From assembly GCF_001905665.1 (NCBI RefSeq), contig NZ_LIVX01000004.1, positions 1 through 61,683 of the forward strand: a DNA stretch of 61,683 nt, in the 5' to 3' direction. Positions 46,696-56,754 of the stretch are shown here, in pieces; within the stretch, counting starts at the first letter, position 1, and every line of letters starts with the position of its first letter. Source of the stretch: Streptomyces sp. CB02261. Its GTDB lineage: Bacteria; Actinomycetota; Actinomycetes; Streptomycetales; Streptomycetaceae. The notes below the pieces were generated by a model. It saw nothing but the letters and a program-made list of their open reading frames with translations, did no database searches and was not told the origin of the DNA. A program made the translations under genes and the position numbers.

Positions 46696-46736
46696 ATCCC
46701 CCCTCCGCCCGCACGCACCTACGGCTAGGACTCCCC

Positions 46737-47639
46737 ATGACCCTCACACTGATGTCACGTGCGCCCGAACGGGAGCCCGGGCAGGCGCCCGATCCGACCG
46801 CACCCCCCTCCTCCCGCTCGGGGTGGCTGGTCCAGATGCTTTCCGAGATGCCGGAGGCGAACGACCGGAACCACATCTACCTCGGCGTCCACGTCCGGGG
46901 GCCCGTCACCGTCGTCCACGAGCGGGCCGACACCGTGTTGGAGCCGAACGACCTGGTCTTCTGCGACCCGGCCCGACAGCACCTGCTGCGGTTCGGCGAG
47001 GACTGCCGAATGATCTTCTTCCGGGTGCCCCGCTGCTATCTGGGCGTCACGGAGCCGGAACTGAACCAGGTGCTCGGCGTACCCGTACGCGGCCGGGAGG
47101 GGATCGGGGCGCTGGCGTCCGACTTCCTGACCGCGCTCGCCGCCGAGGCGGAGTTCCGACGGTCCACGATCGGGGACCGTCGTGCCCGGACGGCCGTACA
47201 CCTCCTCTCGGTCCTGGTCATGGAGCTCCTCGAAGCGGACACGACGGACGACGCGGACGACGCCTCCGGAGCCGTCAACGAGATGCTGTCCCGTATCCAC
47301 GGCTACATCGAAGAGCATCTGATGGACCCGGACCTCTCACCGGAGTCGATCGCACGCGCCCACCACATCTCCGTCCGGTACCTGCAGAAGCTCTTCCAGA
47401 ACGACGGCAGCACCGTGAGCCAATGGGTGAGGCAGCGCCGGCTCGAGTTCTGCCGGCTCGAACTGGGCCGCTCCAACCGGAGGATCACCATGGCCGCGGT
47501 GGCGCACCGCTGGGGCTTCAGCAGCCCCTCGCACTTCAGCCGCACCTTCCGCGGGGCCTACGGCATGAGCCCCAGCGAATGGCACGCGCTGGCGACCTCG
47601 GCCTTCGCGACGACGACCACCGGCGCCAAGGACGAGTGA
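46737..47639 (+). CDS. AraC-family transcriptional regulator
   Basis: 300 aa. The N-terminal cupin-like part (HIYLGVHVRGPVTVVHERADTVLEPNDLVFCDPARQHLLRFGEDCRMIFFRVPR) fits the AraC-binding-like domain 2. The C-terminal double HTH is clear: MDPDLSPESIARAHHISVRYLQKLFQNDGSTVSQWVRQRRLEFCRLEL and AVAHRWGFSSPSHFSRTFRGAYGMSPSEW. CTAGGA precedes the ATG. It probably governs one or both neighbouring hydrolases. The ligand is unknown. Confidence 0.92.
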   Translation: MTLTLMSRAPEREPGQAPDPTAPPSSRSGWLVQMLSEMPEANDRNHIYLGVHVRGPVTVVHERADTVLEPNDLVFCDPARQHLLRFGEDCRMIFFRVPRCYLGVTEPELNQVLGVPVRGREGIGALASDFLTALAAEAEFRRSTIGDRRARTAVHLLSVLVMELLEADTTDDADDASGAVNEMLSRIHGYIEEHLMDPDLSPESIARAHHISVRYLQKLFQNDGSTVSQWVRQRRLEFCRLELGRSNRRITMAAVAHRWGFSSPSHFSRTFRGAYGMSPSEWHALATSAFATTTTGAKDE

Positions 47640-47818
47640 AGGCGCCGAGAGGCGTGTGCGCCGTCAGGACAGCGCGGCTGCGCGCACGTACAAGAGGAGC
47701 CGCTTCCACGGCTCTACCGTGAGTGACCGTCGCTCGGACCTCCCGCCGCACTCCGGGCCGCGCCCCGACCGTCGTGACGACGCCCCACAGGTGGCCCGAC
47801 ACCGAGAAGAGAACTCCC

Positions 47819-48532
47819 ATGACCAACCCCACCGTCGTCCTCGTGCACGGCGCGTTCGCCGACGCGACAGGCTGGATAGGCGTCATCTCGGAACTGCGGA
47901 GCAGCGGTATCCCGGTGATCGCTCCGTCGAACCCGCTGCGGGGGCTGACGTCGGACGCCGCCTACCTCACCTCCGTCCTCGCGCAGGTCGACGGCCCGGC
48001 CGTACTCGTCGGCCACTCCTACGGCGGCGCGCTGATCACTGTGGCCGGCACCGCGGAGAACGTCGTCGCGCTCGTCTACGTGGCCGCCTTCGTGCCCCAC
48101 GAGGGCGAGAGTCTCGACCGGCTCCGAGGGCGCTTCCCCGAGTCTGCGCTGACGGGCAGCCTGAAGGAGTGGACGTACCCGCTCCCCGCCGGCGACTCGG
48201 CGGTCGAGGTCACCATCGAGGAGGCGGCCTTTCCCTCCGTCTTCGCGGCGGACATGCCCGAGGACGTCGCCGGTGTCCTGGCGGCGTCCCAACGCCCGCT
48301 CGCCACGCGCGCCTTCACCGAGGCCGTGTCCGCGGCGGCGTGGCGGACGAAACCGTCCTGGGCCCTGGTGGCCGGGGCGGACCGCACGATCAGCCCCGAG
48401 GTCCAGCGTTTCGGCGCCGCACGGGCCGGCGCCGTCGTCGTCGAACTCCCGGACGCCTCCCACGCCGTCGTCCTGTCCGAGCCCACACGGGTCGCCGACC
48501 TGATCAGGGACGCGATACGGGCGACGAACTGA
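47819..48532 (+). CDS. Alpha/beta hydrolase, paralogue B
   Basis: 237 aa, clearly related to the hydrolase at 31845-32570 with the same motif order: VVLVHGAFADATGW, VLVGHSYGGALI, GESLDRLRGRFPES, AAWRTKPSWALVAGADRTI and DASHAVVLSEP. The catalytic Ser (GHSYGG) and His are present. It follows the AraC gene by 179 bases, a gap that may hold its promoter. The repeated hydrolase suggests intragenomic duplication followed by divergence. Confidence 0.88.
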   Translation: MTNPTVVLVHGAFADATGWIGVISELRSSGIPVIAPSNPLRGLTSDAAYLTSVLAQVDGPAVLVGHSYGGALITVAGTAENVVALVYVAAFVPHEGESLDRLRGRFPESALTGSLKEWTYPLPAGDSAVEVTIEEAAFPSVFAADMPEDVAGVLAASQRPLATRAFTEAVSAAAWRTKPSWALVAGADRTISPEVQRFGAARAGAVVVELPDASHAVVLSEPTRVADLIRDAIRATN

Positions 48533-48578
48533 CCGACCGGCCGCCACGACGCCAGGAGCGGTCGGCGGCAGACACCCC

Positions 48579-49688
48579 TCAGAGCCAGTCCCGTCGCTTG
48601 AAGATCACGTACAAGCCGGTGCAGACAAGCCCCATCAAACCGATCGCGAACGGATATCCGCCCGTCCAGTGCAGCTCCGGCATGCTGTCGAAGTTCATGC
48701 CGTAGATGGTGCCGACGAGGGTGGGTGCGAACAGGATGGCCGCCCAGGCCGAGATCTTCTTGATCTCCTCGTTCTGTTCGAAGCCCGCCTCCGCCAAGGC
48801 CCTCATCTCGGCGTTCTGTTGCTGCGTGACCAGGGTCGCGTTGACCGTGAGGATGTCCGCGAGGGCCTGGCGGAAGCCGTCGACGCGTTCGCTGGTGTGG
48901 GTGACGTGGTCGGCGACGTCGCGGAGGTAGCGCTGGAGTTCCTCGTCCGTGCCGTACTTGGCGAAGCCCGCCATCAGGCCGTGGAGCATGCCCACCAGGG
49001 GGCGGGTCGCGCGCTGGAACTCGACCATCTCGCGGGAGAGTTCGTAGATGCGGCGGGAGACCGCCGGGTCGCCGCCGAAGACCTCCGTCTCGATCTCGTC
49101 GATGTCGTTCTGGACCCCCTCCACCACCGGGGCGTAGCCGTCGACCACCGCGTCGAGGATCGCGTACAGGACCGCTTCCGGGCCGAGGGCGAGGAGTTCC
49201 GGGGCCTGCTCCATGCGGCGGCGGACCGCGGAGAGGTCCGGGGCGGCGCCGTGGCGGACCGTGATCAGGAAGTCCGGGCCCACGAAGACGTGCAGTTCGC
49301 CGAAGTCGACCTCCTCCTGGGCGTCCAGGTAGCGGGCGGCGCGCAGGACGACGAACAGCGTGTCGCCGTACCGTTCCAGCTTGGGGCGCTGGTGGGCCTC
49401 CATCGCGTCCTCGACGGCCAGTTCGTGCAGGTCGAACTCGGCCGCGAGGGAGTGGAGTTCGTCCTCGGTCGGACGCTGGAGGCCGATCCACGCCATGCCG
49501 TCCGGGTGCTCGCGCAACTGCCGGAAGGTCTCCGAGAGCGTCGCGGGGGAGGAGACCCGGTGGCCGTCCCGGTACAGGCCGGCCTGCACCACGCTCGGCC
49601 GGGCCTCGGGCGGCTCCGGGGAGGCGGCGGCCGCGGGCGGCTCGGCCGGCGGGCGGCGCCACGCCGCGCGGGGGCGGCGGTCGGACAT
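48579..49688 (-). CDS. CorA-family magnesium/cobalt transporter
   Basis: 369 aa. The cytoplasmic alpha/beta domain and long helix (YELSREMVEFQRATRPLVGMLHGL..., VNATLVTQQQNAEMRALAEAGFEQNEEIKKISAWAAILF) lead to two C-terminal membrane helices with the YGMNFDSMPE signature between them. The final KRRDWL is typical. AGGAGGTG precedes the ATG. It imports Mg2+ (possibly Co2+/Ni2+) as a pentamer. The N-terminal 35 residues are Pro/Ala-rich and probably disordered. Confidence 0.93.
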   Translation of the reverse strand: MSDRRPRAAWRRPPAEPPAAAASPEPPEARPSVVQAGLYRDGHRVSSPATLSETFRQLREHPDGMAWIGLQRPTEDELHSLAAEFDLHELAVEDAMEAHQRPKLERYGDTLFVVLRAARYLDAQEEVDFGELHVFVGPDFLITVRHGAAPDLSAVRRRMEQAPELLALGPEAVLYAILDAVVDGYAPVVEGVQNDIDEIETEVFGGDPAVSRRIYELSREMVEFQRATRPLVGMLHGLMAGFAKYGTDEELQRYLRDVADHVTHTSERVDGFRQALADILTVNATLVTQQQNAEMRALAEAGFEQNEEIKKISAWAAILFAPTLVGTIYGMNFDSMPELHWTGGYPFAIGLMGLVCTGLYVIFKRRDWL

Positions 49689-49784
49689 CCTCGAACACCT
49701 CCTGGGGTCTCCGGGCAGGATATAGCGGACGAACCGCCCGGGCGCGGCGTCCCGTGCCGGTGCCCGGGGTCGAGGCGGCGCGCA

Positions 49785-49945
49785 TCGGGGCGGCCCCGGG
49801 CAGGCCCCGCTCCGGACCGCCGTGGCCTCGGGGCGGCCTCGGACCGGTCCCACTCCGGACCGCCCTCTCGGGGCGGCCTCGGACCGGTCCCGCTCCGGAC
49901 GGCCCTGGCCTCGGGGCGGCCCCGGGCAGGCCCCGCTCCCGAGCA
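49785..49945. repeat. Tandem repeat, four units of about 40-43 bases (A-B-B-A order)
   Basis: Units start at 49785, 49828, 49868 and 49911, each opening TCGGGGCGGC. The first and last continue CCCGGGCAGGCCCCGCTCC; the middle two continue CTCGGACCGGTCCC and CTCCGGAC. The array lies between the CorA gene and an AlkZ-like gene reading away from it, in a 313-base intergenic gap. Reading frames run through it only as shadows. It may reflect slippage or an RNA structure. Confidence 0.7.
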
Positions 49946-49957
49946 TCGGCATCGCCC

Positions 49958-49982
49958 CTTGCGGACCGTACCTGTCCGCAAG
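49958..49982. promoter_or_regulatory. Inverted repeat just upstream of the AlkZ-like gene
   Basis: CTTGCGGA (49958-49965) and TCCGCAAG (49975-49982) form a perfect eight-base inverted repeat with a nine-base centre, 20 bases before the start codon. It is a candidate operator for damage- or drug-responsive control. Confidence 0.45.
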
Positions 49983-50001
49983 CCCGAGTAGCGTTCCCAC
50001 C

Positions 50002-51132
50002 ATGGCCCTCACAACGAACCACCCCGTGCTCGGTCCCCGCGCCCTGAACCGTGCCACGCTCGCCCGGCAGCTGCTCCTGAGCCCCGCTCCCCTGGGTGCC
50101 GCCGAGGCCGTCGGCCACCTCCTCGGTCTCCAGGCGCAGAACACCAAGCCCCCGTACTACGCCCTCGCCGCCCGCCTCGAAGGGTTCCGGCCCGAGCAGC
50201 TGTCCGCGCTGATGGAGTCCCGGGAGGTCGCCCGCATCGTGACCATGCGGTCCACCGTGCACACCCACACCGCGCGGGACGCGGTCGCCCTGCGCGGGCT
50301 CGTCCAGCCGGGGGCCATCGACCGGGAGCTCGCCATCTTCGTCTCCCGCGGCGGGCTCGACGGCGTCGACCTCGACCGGCTCTCCGTCCTCGCCCGCGCG
50401 CTCGTCGACGAACGCCCCCGTACCCCCAAGGAGCTGCGCGAGGAGCTCCTCCAGGAGTGGCCCGACGCCGACCCGCAGTCCCTCTCCGTCGCCGCCCGCT
50501 GCCTCCTGCCCCTGGTCCAGGTCACCCCGCGCGGCCTCTGGGGGCGCGGCGGCCAGGTCGCCCTCACCACGACGGACACCTGGTTCCAGGACGACGCGGG
50601 GGCGGAAGCTGCCGCCGACATCGACGAGACCGTGCTGCGCTACCTCGGCGCCTTCGGGCCCGCCTCCGTCAAGGACATGCAGACCTGGGGCGGACTGACC
50701 CGGCTGGGTGAGGCGTTCGAGCGGCTGCGCCCCCGGCTCCTCGTCTTCCGGTCCGAGCGCGGCACCGAGCTCTTCGACCTGCCCGACGCCCCCCGGCCCG
50801 ACGAGGACACCCCCGCCCCGCCCCGGTTCCTCCCCGAGTTCGACAACCTGCTCCTCTCGCACGCCGACCGCACCCGCGTCGTCAGCGCCGGCCACCGCTC
50901 CCGCACCTGGACCGGCAACCAGGCCCACCGGGTGTTCCTCCTCGACGGCTTCCTCGCCGGACTCTGGTTCCTGGACGAGACCAAGGAGCGCACCACGATG
51001 ACGATCGAGCCGTTCGAGACGCCCGGCCGGGCCGCGCGGGCCGCACTCGCCGCCGAGGCCGAGCGGACCCTGCGGATCATGGCCCCGCGGGACGTCCCGT
51101 ACGAGATCGTCTTCCGCGCTCCCGAGGACTGA
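50002..51132 (+). CDS. AlkZ-like winged-helix DNA glycosylase (HTH_42 family)
   Basis: 376 aa. The catalytic QxQ motif of AlkZ-like glycosylases appears as Q44-A-Q46 in HLLGLQAQNTKPPYYALAARL. Further family marks are VARIVTMRSTVHTHTARD, a winged-helix middle (PRTPKELREELL...) and the C-terminal FLPEFDNLLLSHADRTRVV and VFLLDGFLAGLWFLDETK. AlkZ-type enzymes remove alkylated or cross-linked bases, and some protect producers from genotoxic antibiotics. No such biosynthetic cluster is seen here, so housekeeping repair of alkylation damage is the modest inference. Confidence 0.85.
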   Translation: MALTTNHPVLGPRALNRATLARQLLLSPAPLGAAEAVGHLLGLQAQNTKPPYYALAARLEGFRPEQLSALMESREVARIVTMRSTVHTHTARDAVALRGLVQPGAIDRELAIFVSRGGLDGVDLDRLSVLARALVDERPRTPKELREELLQEWPDADPQSLSVAARCLLPLVQVTPRGLWGRGGQVALTTTDTWFQDDAGAEAAADIDETVLRYLGAFGPASVKDMQTWGGLTRLGEAFERLRPRLLVFRSERGTELFDLPDAPRPDEDTPAPPRFLPEFDNLLLSHADRTRVVSAGHRSRTWTGNQAHRVFLLDGFLAGLWFLDETKERTTMTIEPFETPGRAARAALAAEAERTLRIMAPRDVPYEIVFRAPED

Positions 51133-51144
51133 CCGCACCGGCGC

Positions 51145-51960
51145 TCACGGCAGCACCCCCGCCCGCCGTGCCGCCACCACCGCCTCCATGCGGGTGTGCG
51201 CCCCCAGCTTCCGCATCGCCGAGCGCAGATAGCCCTTCACCGTCTCCGGGCGCAGCCCGAGCCGGGACGCCGTCGTCGCGTTCGTCGCCCCCGAGGCCAC
51301 CGCCGCCAGGACGTCCGTCTCCCGGGGCGTCAGGGCCGGCCCCTGGGCGGGCGCGGAGGAGCCGGAGGCCGTCTCCAGGCGCCCGCAGACCGCGAGCAGC
51401 CGCTCCCGCAGCTCCGGGTCCGCGACCCGGGGCGCCAGCTCGCGCAGCTCCCCGTACGCCTGCCGGACCTCCTCCCAGGACGGTCCGGGGGAGGGCGGCG
51501 CGAGCAGCCGGCCGATGTCGTCCCGTACGGCGAAGGCCTGCTCCACGTCCCGCGCCGCCGCGACCGCCGCGTCGACGACCCGGTCGCCGAGCGGCACCGC
51601 GTCGCGCAGCGCCCCGTACAGCACGCCGCGGACCTTCCGGCGTACGACGACGGGCACCGCGATCACCGAGCGCAGCCCCTCCGCCGACACCGGGCCGTCG
51701 TACTCGTGCGTGATGTGAGGGGCGGAGCGGTAGTCCGTGACCGCGCACGGCCGGGACAGGGCCAGGCACTTCCCGCCGAGCCCGGAGCCGGCCGGGATCG
51801 TCAGTCCGTGCAGGGCCGGGGTCACCGCCCCCGTCACCTCACCGATCCGCAGCACGCGCCCGTCGCGCAGCAGCCCGCCGAAGACGACCGGCAGGCCGGT
51901 GGCGCCGCGCAGCCGCAGCAGCGCGCCGCGCAGCTCCACCGATTCGGCGTGCTCCCGCAC
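51145..51960 (-). CDS. GAF-domain LuxR-family regulator
   Basis: About 271 aa. A GAF sensor ([29 protein letters not shown]..., [23 protein letters not shown]) is followed by the Lux[56 protein letters not shown]. The GTG at 51960 is chosen for GGAGGGAACG just upstream. A GTG at 51993 would lie inside a perfect palindrome (51992-52007) that is probably an operator. It is divergent from two acyl-CoA ligase genes and is the likely regulator of them, by analogy with small aromatic-acid CoA ligase regulators. Confidence 0.88.
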   Translation of the reverse strand: MREHAESVELRGALLRLRGATGLPVVFGGLLRDGRVLRIGEVTGAVTPALHGLTIPAGSGLGGKCLALSRPCAVTDYRSAPHITHEYDGPVSAEGLRSVIAVPVVVRRKVRGVLYGALRDAVPLGDRVVDAAVAAARDVEQAFAVRDDIGRLLAPPSPGPSWEEVRQAYGELRELAPRVADPELRERLLAVCGRLETASGSSAPAQGPALTPRETDVLAAVASGATNATTASRLGLRPETVKGYLRSAMRKLGAHTRMEAVVAARRAGVLP

Positions 51961-51991
51961 CGTTCCCTCCCCGACGTCGACCGGCTGGTCC

Positions 51992-52007
51992 ACCCCCGAA
52001 CGGGGGT
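51992..52007. promoter_or_regulatory. Palindrome between the GAF-LuxR and acyl-CoA ligase genes
   Basis: ACCCCCG-AA-CGGGGGT is a perfect palindrome in the divergent promoter region, 61 bases before the first ligase start. It is a candidate binding site for the adjacent LuxR protein, which could control both directions. Confidence 0.55.
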
Positions 52008-52068
52008 AGTGAGACCCGGGTCACCGATTACACGATGTCCGGGACGTGTCCCGCAACGAGGAGGACGT

Positions 52069-53754
52069 ATGACGGCGACGAGCGCGACCGGCGCGACGGA
52101 GAGGTTCCGGGCCGCCCGGGACTTCCTGCTCCAGCACCGGAAGGACTACGAGACGGCCTACGAGGGCTTCGCCTGGCCCCGGTTCGACCGCTTCAACTGG
52201 GCGCTCGACTGGTTCGACGTCATCGCGGAGGGGAACGACAGGACCGCGCTCCACCTCGTGGAGGAGGACGGCTCCGAGACGAAGGTGTCCTTCGCCGGGA
52301 TGTCCCGCCGCTCCGACCGGGTCGCGAACTGGCTGCGCGCGCAGGGCGTCCGCGCCGGCGACCGGATCATCGTGATGCTGGGCAACCAGGTCGAGCTGTG
52401 GGAGACCGTGCTGGCCGCGATGAAGCTGCGCGCCGTCGTCATCCCCGCCACCCCGCTCCTCGGCCCGGCCGACCTGCGCGACCGCGTCGACCGGGGCCGC
52501 GCCCGCCATGTGATCGTGCGTGCCGAGGACACCGCCAAGTTCGACGACGTGCCCGGCGAGTACACCCGGATCGCGGTCGGCGGCGACGGGGTGAGCTGGC
52601 TGGGGTACGAGCACGCCGCCGACGCGTCCGACGTGTTCGAGCCCGACGGGGTCACCCTCGCCGACGACACCCTGATGCTGTACTTCACCTCCGGTACGAC
52701 CGCCCGGCCCAAGCTGGTCGAGCACACCCACACCTCGTACCCGGTGGGGCACCTCGCGACGATGTACTGGATCGGCCTGGAGCCCGGGGACGTGCACCTC
52801 AACATCTCCTCGCCGGGCTGGGCCAAGCACGCCTGGTCCAACCTCTTCGCCCCGTGGAACGCCGAGGCGACCGTCTTCGTCCACAACTACACCCGCTTCG
52901 ACCCGGCCCGGCTGCTGGACGAGATGGAGCGCCACGGCGTCACCAGCTTCTGCGCCCCGCCGACCGTGTGGCGAATGCTGATCCAGTCCGACCTGAGCCG
53001 CCTGAAGACGCCGCCGCGCGAGGTCGTCGCCGCCGGCGAACCCCTCAACCCGGAGGTCATCGAGTCGGTGCGGCGCGCCTGGGGCGTCACCGTCCGGGAC
53101 GGCTTCGGCCAGACGGAGACCGCCGTCCAGGTCTCCAACAGCCCCGGTCAGCGGCTCAAGGAGGGGTCCATGGGGCGCCCGAGCCCCGGTTTCCGCGTCA
53201 CCCTCGTCGACCCGGTCAGCGGCCGGCCGGACGTGGAGGAGGGCGAGATCTGCCTCGATCTGTCCACCAATCCGGTGGGCCTGATGACCGGTTACCACGG
53301 CGACCCGGAGAAGACGGCCGAGGTGATGGCCGGCGGCTACTACCGCACCGGCGACATCGGCTCCCGGGACGCGGACGGGTACCTCACGTACATCGGCAGG
53401 GCCGACGACGTCTTCAAGGCCAGCGACTACAAGATCAGCCCCTTCGAGCTGGAGAGCGCCCTCCTCGAGCACGAGGCCGTCGCCGAGGCGGCCGTCGTCC
53501 CGGCCCCCGACCCGCTGCGCCTCGCCGTCCCCAAGGCCTATGTCGTCCTCGCGGCGGGCTGGGAGCCGGACGAGGAGACCGCGAAGGCCCTCTTCGCCCA
53601 CTCGCGCGCGGTCCTCGCCCCGTACAAGCGGATCCGGCGCATCGAGTTCGCCGAGCTGCCCAAGACCGTCTCGGGCAAGATCCGGCGGGTGGAGCTGCGC
53701 CGGCTCACGGCGGAAGGCGGCGGACAGGAGTACGTGGAGGGGGAGCGCGCATGA
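52069..53754 (+). CDS. AMP-dependent acyl-CoA synthetase (medium-chain/aromatic acid type)
   Basis: 561 aa of the ANL superfamily. The P-loop is [20 protein letters not shown], with Thr-Ala instead of the usual Thr-Gly. [10 protein letters not shown] is the AMP-binding motif, [41 protein letters not shown] spans the hinge and A8, and [15 protein letters not shown] supplies the catalytic Lys. The N-terminal [27 protein letters not shown] is the mark of medium-chain acyl-CoA synthetases (AcsM-like). GAGGAGGACGT precedes the ATG. The stop overlaps the next ligase gene. Medium-chain or benzoate-like acids are likely substrates. Confidence 0.9.
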   Translation: MTATSATGATERFRAARDFLLQHRKDYETAYEGFAWPRFDRFNWALDWFDVIAEGNDRTALHLVEEDGSETKVSFAGMSRRSDRVANWLRAQGVRAGDRIIVMLGNQVELWETVLAAMKLRAVVIPATPLLGPADLRDRVDRGRARHVIVRAEDTAKFDDVPGEYTRIAVGGDGVSWLGYEHAADASDVFEPDGVTLADDTLMLYFTSGTTARPKLVEHTHTSYPVGHLATMYWIGLEPGDVHLNISSPGWAKHAWSNLFAPWNAEATVFVHNYTRFDPARLLDEMERHGVTSFCAPPTVWRMLIQSDLSRLKTPPREVVAAGEPLNPEVIESVRRAWGVTVRDGFGQTETAVQVSNSPGQRLKEGSMGRPSPGFRVTLVDPVSGRPDVEEGEICLDLSTNPVGLMTGYHGDPEKTAEVMAGGYYRTGDIGSRDADGYLTYIGRADDVFKASDYKISPFELESALLEHEAVAEAAVVPAPDPLRLAVPKAYVVLAAGWEPDEETAKALFAHSRAVLAPYKRIRRIEFAELPKTVSGKIRRVELRRLTAEGGGQEYVEGERA

Positions 53755-55352
53755 ACCTGTCGTACGCCCACGGCGCGTCCACCACGCCCCTCCTCGGCGA
53801 CACCATCGGTACCAACCTGGACAGGGCCGTCGCCACGTGGCCCGACCGGGAGGCGCTCGTCGACGTCCCCACCGGTCGCCGCTGGACCTACGCGGAGTTC
53901 GGCGCCGACGTCGACCGGCTGGCGGGGGCCCTGCTCGGCAGCGGGGTCCGCAAGGGCGACCGCGTCGGCATCTGGGCGGTGAACTGCGCGGAGTGGGTCC
54001 TCGTCCAGTACGCCACCGCCCGTGTCGGCGCCGTCATGGTCACGATCAACCCCGCCTACCGCGCCCACGAGTTGGCGTACGTCCTCGACCAGGCGGGGAT
54101 CAGCCTGCTCTTCGCCTCGCTCGCCCACCGGACGAGCGACTACCGGGCGATGGTCGACCACGTACGCCCCCGGTGCCCGGGACTGCGCGAGGCGGTGTAC
54201 TTCGGGGACCCGGGCTGGGACGCGTTCCTCGCCCGGACGCCCGGAGAGCTGCGCCCGGAGCCGCTCTCCTGCGACGAACCCGTCAACATCCAGTACACCT
54301 CGGGGACGACGGGCTTCCCCAAGGGGGCCACCCTCTCCCACCACAACATCCTCAACAACGGTTACTTCGTCGGCGAGATGATCGCCTACACCGAGCAGGA
54401 CCGCATCTGCGTCCCGGTGCCCTTCTACCACTGCTTCGGCATGGTGATGGCGAACCTGGCGGCCACCTCGCACGGCGCCTGCGTGGTGATCCCCGCCCCC
54501 TCCTTCGACCCCGCCGCCACCCTGCGGGCGGTGCAGGAGGAGCGCTGCACCTCGCTCTACGGCGTCCCGACGATGTTCATCGCCGAACTGAACCTCCCCG
54601 ACTTCGCCGCCTACGACCTCTCCAGCCTGCGCACCGGCATCATGGCCGGCTCACCGTGCCCGGTCGAGGTGATGAAGCGGGTCGTCGCCGAGATGAACAT
54701 GGCCGAGGTGTCGATCTGTTACGGCATGACCGAGACCTCGCCCGTCTCCACCCAGACCCGCCGTGACGACGACCTGGAGCGCCGCACGGGCACGGTCGGC
54801 CGGGTCATGCCGCACGTCGAGGTGAAGATCACCGACCCCGCGACCGGGCTCACCGTGGAGCGCGGCACGGCGGGGGAGCTGTGCACCCGCGGCTACAGCG
54901 TGATGCTCGGCTACTGGGACGAACCGGAGAAGACCGCCGAGGCGATCGACAGCGGTCGCTGGATGCACACCGGGGATCTGGCGGTGATGCGCGACGACGG
55001 TTACGTGCAGATCGTCGGCCGCATCAAGGACATGATCATCCGGGGCGGTGAGAACGTGTACCCGCGTGAGATCGAGGAGTTCCTCCACGGACACCCGAAG
55101 ATTGCGGACGTCCAGGTCGTCGGCGTCCCCGACGCCCGGTACGGCGAGGAGATCATGGCCTGCGTCATCCCCCGCGACCCGGCCGACCCGCCCACCGCGG
55201 ACGACGTCACCGCCTTCTGCCGCGACCGGCTCGCCCACTACAAGATCCCGCGCAGGGTGGAGATCCTCACCGAGTTCCCGATGACGGTGAGCGGCAAGGT
55301 ACGGAAGGTGGAACTGCGACAGCGGTACGGAGACTCCGGGACCGCACCCTAG
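53751..55352 (+). CDS. Acyl-CoA ligase, FadD-like, fused in operon with the previous ligase
   Basis: 533 aa. P-loop [21 protein letters not shown] motif [12 protein letters not shown], hinge [42 protein letters not shown] and C-terminal [14 protein letters not shown] are complete. [34 protein letters not shown] is typical of medium- to long-chain fatty-acid CoA ligases (Faa/short-chain FadD group). The ATGA overlap with the preceding ligase suggests that the two activate related acids or deliver one product. Confidence 0.9.
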   Translation: MNLSYAHGASTTPLLGDTIGTNLDRAVATWPDREALVDVPTGRRWTYAEFGADVDRLAGALLGSGVRKGDRVGIWAVNCAEWVLVQYATARVGAVMVTINPAYRAHELAYVLDQAGISLLFASLAHRTSDYRAMVDHVRPRCPGLREAVYFGDPGWDAFLARTPGELRPEPLSCDEPVNIQYTSGTTGFPKGATLSHHNILNNGYFVGEMIAYTEQDRICVPVPFYHCFGMVMANLAATSHGACVVIPAPSFDPAATLRAVQEERCTSLYGVPTMFIAELNLPDFAAYDLSSLRTGIMAGSPCPVEVMKRVVAEMNMAEVSICYGMTETSPVSTQTRRDDDLERRTGTVGRVMPHVEVKITDPATGLTVERGTAGELCTRGYSVMLGYWDEPEKTAEAIDSGRWMHTGDLAVMRDDGYVQIVGRIKDMIIRGGENVYPREIEEFLHGHPKIADVQVVGVPDARYGEEIMACVIPRDPADPPTADDVTAFCRDRLAHYKIPRRVEILTEFPMTVSGKVRKVELRQRYGDSGTAP

Positions 55353-55373
55353 GGCGTGCACCGGGGGCGGGTC

Positions 55374-55934
55374 CTACCGGCTGTCCGCCCCGGTCTCCGC
55401 CGTCCGGACCAGGTCGGGGCCCCGCACCTCCCGGCGCATGCAGACGCGCGGCCAGGCCGACAGACCGTGGGCCGCCTCCGCGCGGCTGATGGCGCGCAGG
55501 CCGTCCGTCAGCGCCGGGTCGGTCTCCGCGAGCGGCCGGAAGCCGAGCCGCGCGTAGTACGGCGCGTTCCACGGCACCTCGGTGAACGTCGTCAGGGTCA
55601 GCGCCGCCAGGCCACGGTCCCTGGCGGCGGCCGCCAGGTGCTCGATCAGCGCCCTGCCGACGCCCCGGCGCGCGGCTGCCGGGTGCACCGACACCTGCTC
55701 GATGTGGGCCGAGCCGTCGACCGTGTCGGTCAGCAGATAGGCGACCGGGTGATCGGCGGCGTCCACCGCCACCCACGCCCGGCCCGCGCCCCGGTACGCC
55801 TCCAGGACGTCCAGGGGGAGCGGGTCGTCGTCGGCGATCGCCGCCATGCCGAGCGAACGGAACGGCTCGCCCGCCGCCCGTTCGATGTCCTGGAGCAGCG
55901 GGAGTTCGGCCGGGGTGGCCGCTCTGATGCGCAT
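55374..55934 (-). CDS. GNAT N-acetyltransferase
   Basis: 186 aa. The acetyl-CoA-binding core is HIEQVSVHPAAARRGVGRALIEHLAAAARDRGLAALTLTTFTEVPWNAPYYARLGFRPL. The R/Q-x-x-G-x-G/A motif appears as RRGVGRA and the ending as YYARLGF. The acceptor cannot be deduced; related proteins act on small amines or drugs. It follows the TIGR04222-type gene by 19 bases in the same direction and shares its transcript. Confidence 0.9.
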   Translation of the reverse strand: MRIRAATPAELPLLQDIERAAGEPFRSLGMAAIADDDPLPLDVLEAYRGAGRAWVAVDAADHPVAYLLTDTVDGSAHIEQVSVHPAAARRGVGRALIEHLAAAARDRGLAALTLTTFTEVPWNAPYYARLGFRPLAETDPALTDGLRAISRAEAAHGLSAWPRVCMRREVRGPDLVRTAETGADSR

Positions 55935-55953
55935 ACGACAGTATGGCGCGGCC

Positions 55954-56754
55954 TCACCCCGGACGGTCACCCGCGGCCGGACCGCGATCCGTCGGCGGCC
56001 GGTTCCGCTCCGCCTCCCAGGGCCGGTCGAGCAGCCCGCCCTCCAGGGAGAACCGCGGCAGGAACATGGACAGCGCCGGATCTCCGTACAGCGCCACGTA
56101 CAGCTGGACCAGCCACCCGTCCGTCACCTCGCGCCGGTGCGACGGCAGCGGGTACCGCTCCCGCAGCTCGGCGAGGAGCTGCCGCGCCGCCCGGGTGGCC
56201 GGCGGCAGCCGCAGCAGCGCAACCGCCATGAGCGCCGGCAGCGCCCCCGCCGCGAGCAGCACCGCCTGGACCGCGTCGGACGGCACGGTCACGTACACCC
56301 CCACGCCGATCGTCAGCGGTACGCAGCCCAGCAGCGCCCCGGCCGCCCCGCGCCGCGCCGGCGACCGCATCAGCCCGGTGGCGCGCAGCTCGCCGTGCAG
56401 CGCGTCCACCGCCCGGCGCGCCTCGGGACGCAGGACGAGGTCCCGCAGCGCGAAGGCCCGGTGGAGCGCCCGGTGCACCCCCAGCTGTACGGGGTCCCGG
56501 GTGCGGCCCGGCCCGCCGTTGGCCCGAATCGTATGTTTGCGGCCCGCCGCGACGGCTCCGCGCTGGTGCAGCGCCACCAGTGCCACGGTGACGGCGGCCC
56601 TTCGCCCGCCCCGCAGCAGCGCCAGGGCCTGCGGCGGCGGCACGCCGTCCGGGCACGGCGCTCCGCTTTCCCTGCTGCGGGTTCGCAGCAACACGACGGC
56701 GACCACGAGCTGCCCGCAGGCCGCTCCGATGAACCACCACATTCCCGTCGGCAT
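55954..56754 (-). CDS. TIGR04222-like membrane protein
   Basis: 266 aa with a membrane helix near the start (WWFIGAACGQLVVAVVLL) and two more centrally (GALLGCVPLTIGVGVYVTV, VLLAAGALPALMAVALL). The Arg-rich middle ALRGGRRAAVTVALVALHQRG...HRALHRAFALRDL matches the TIGR04222 membrane domain of streptomycetes. The C-terminal cytoplasmic part (DGWLVQLYVALYGDPALSMF) ends in a disordered tail. I chose the ATG at 56754; a GTG nine bases upstream is possible. Function unknown. It leads a two-gene unit with the acetyltransferase. Confidence 0.72.
   Translation of the reverse strand: MPTGMWWFIGAACGQLVVAVVLLRTRSRESGAPCPDGVPPPQALALLRGGRRAAVTVALVALHQRGAVAAGRKHTIRANGGPGRTRDPVQLGVHRALHRAFALRDLVLRPEARRAVDALHGELRATGLMRSPARRGAAGALLGCVPLTIGVGVYVTVPSDAVQAVLLAAGALPALMAVALLRLPPATRAARQLLAELRERYPLPSHRREVTDGWLVQLYVALYGDPALSMFLPRFSLEGGLLDRPWEAERNRPPTDRGPAAGDRPG

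Noticed and set aside
49785..49945. CRISPR array
   Set aside because: Units are contiguous tandem repeats without unique spacers, too few and too G/C-rich, and no cas gene is near.
48076..51138. 1020-codon minus-strand frame
   Set aside because: Joins shadows of hydrolase, CorA and AlkZ-like genes and runs through the tandem repeat; no domain is visible.
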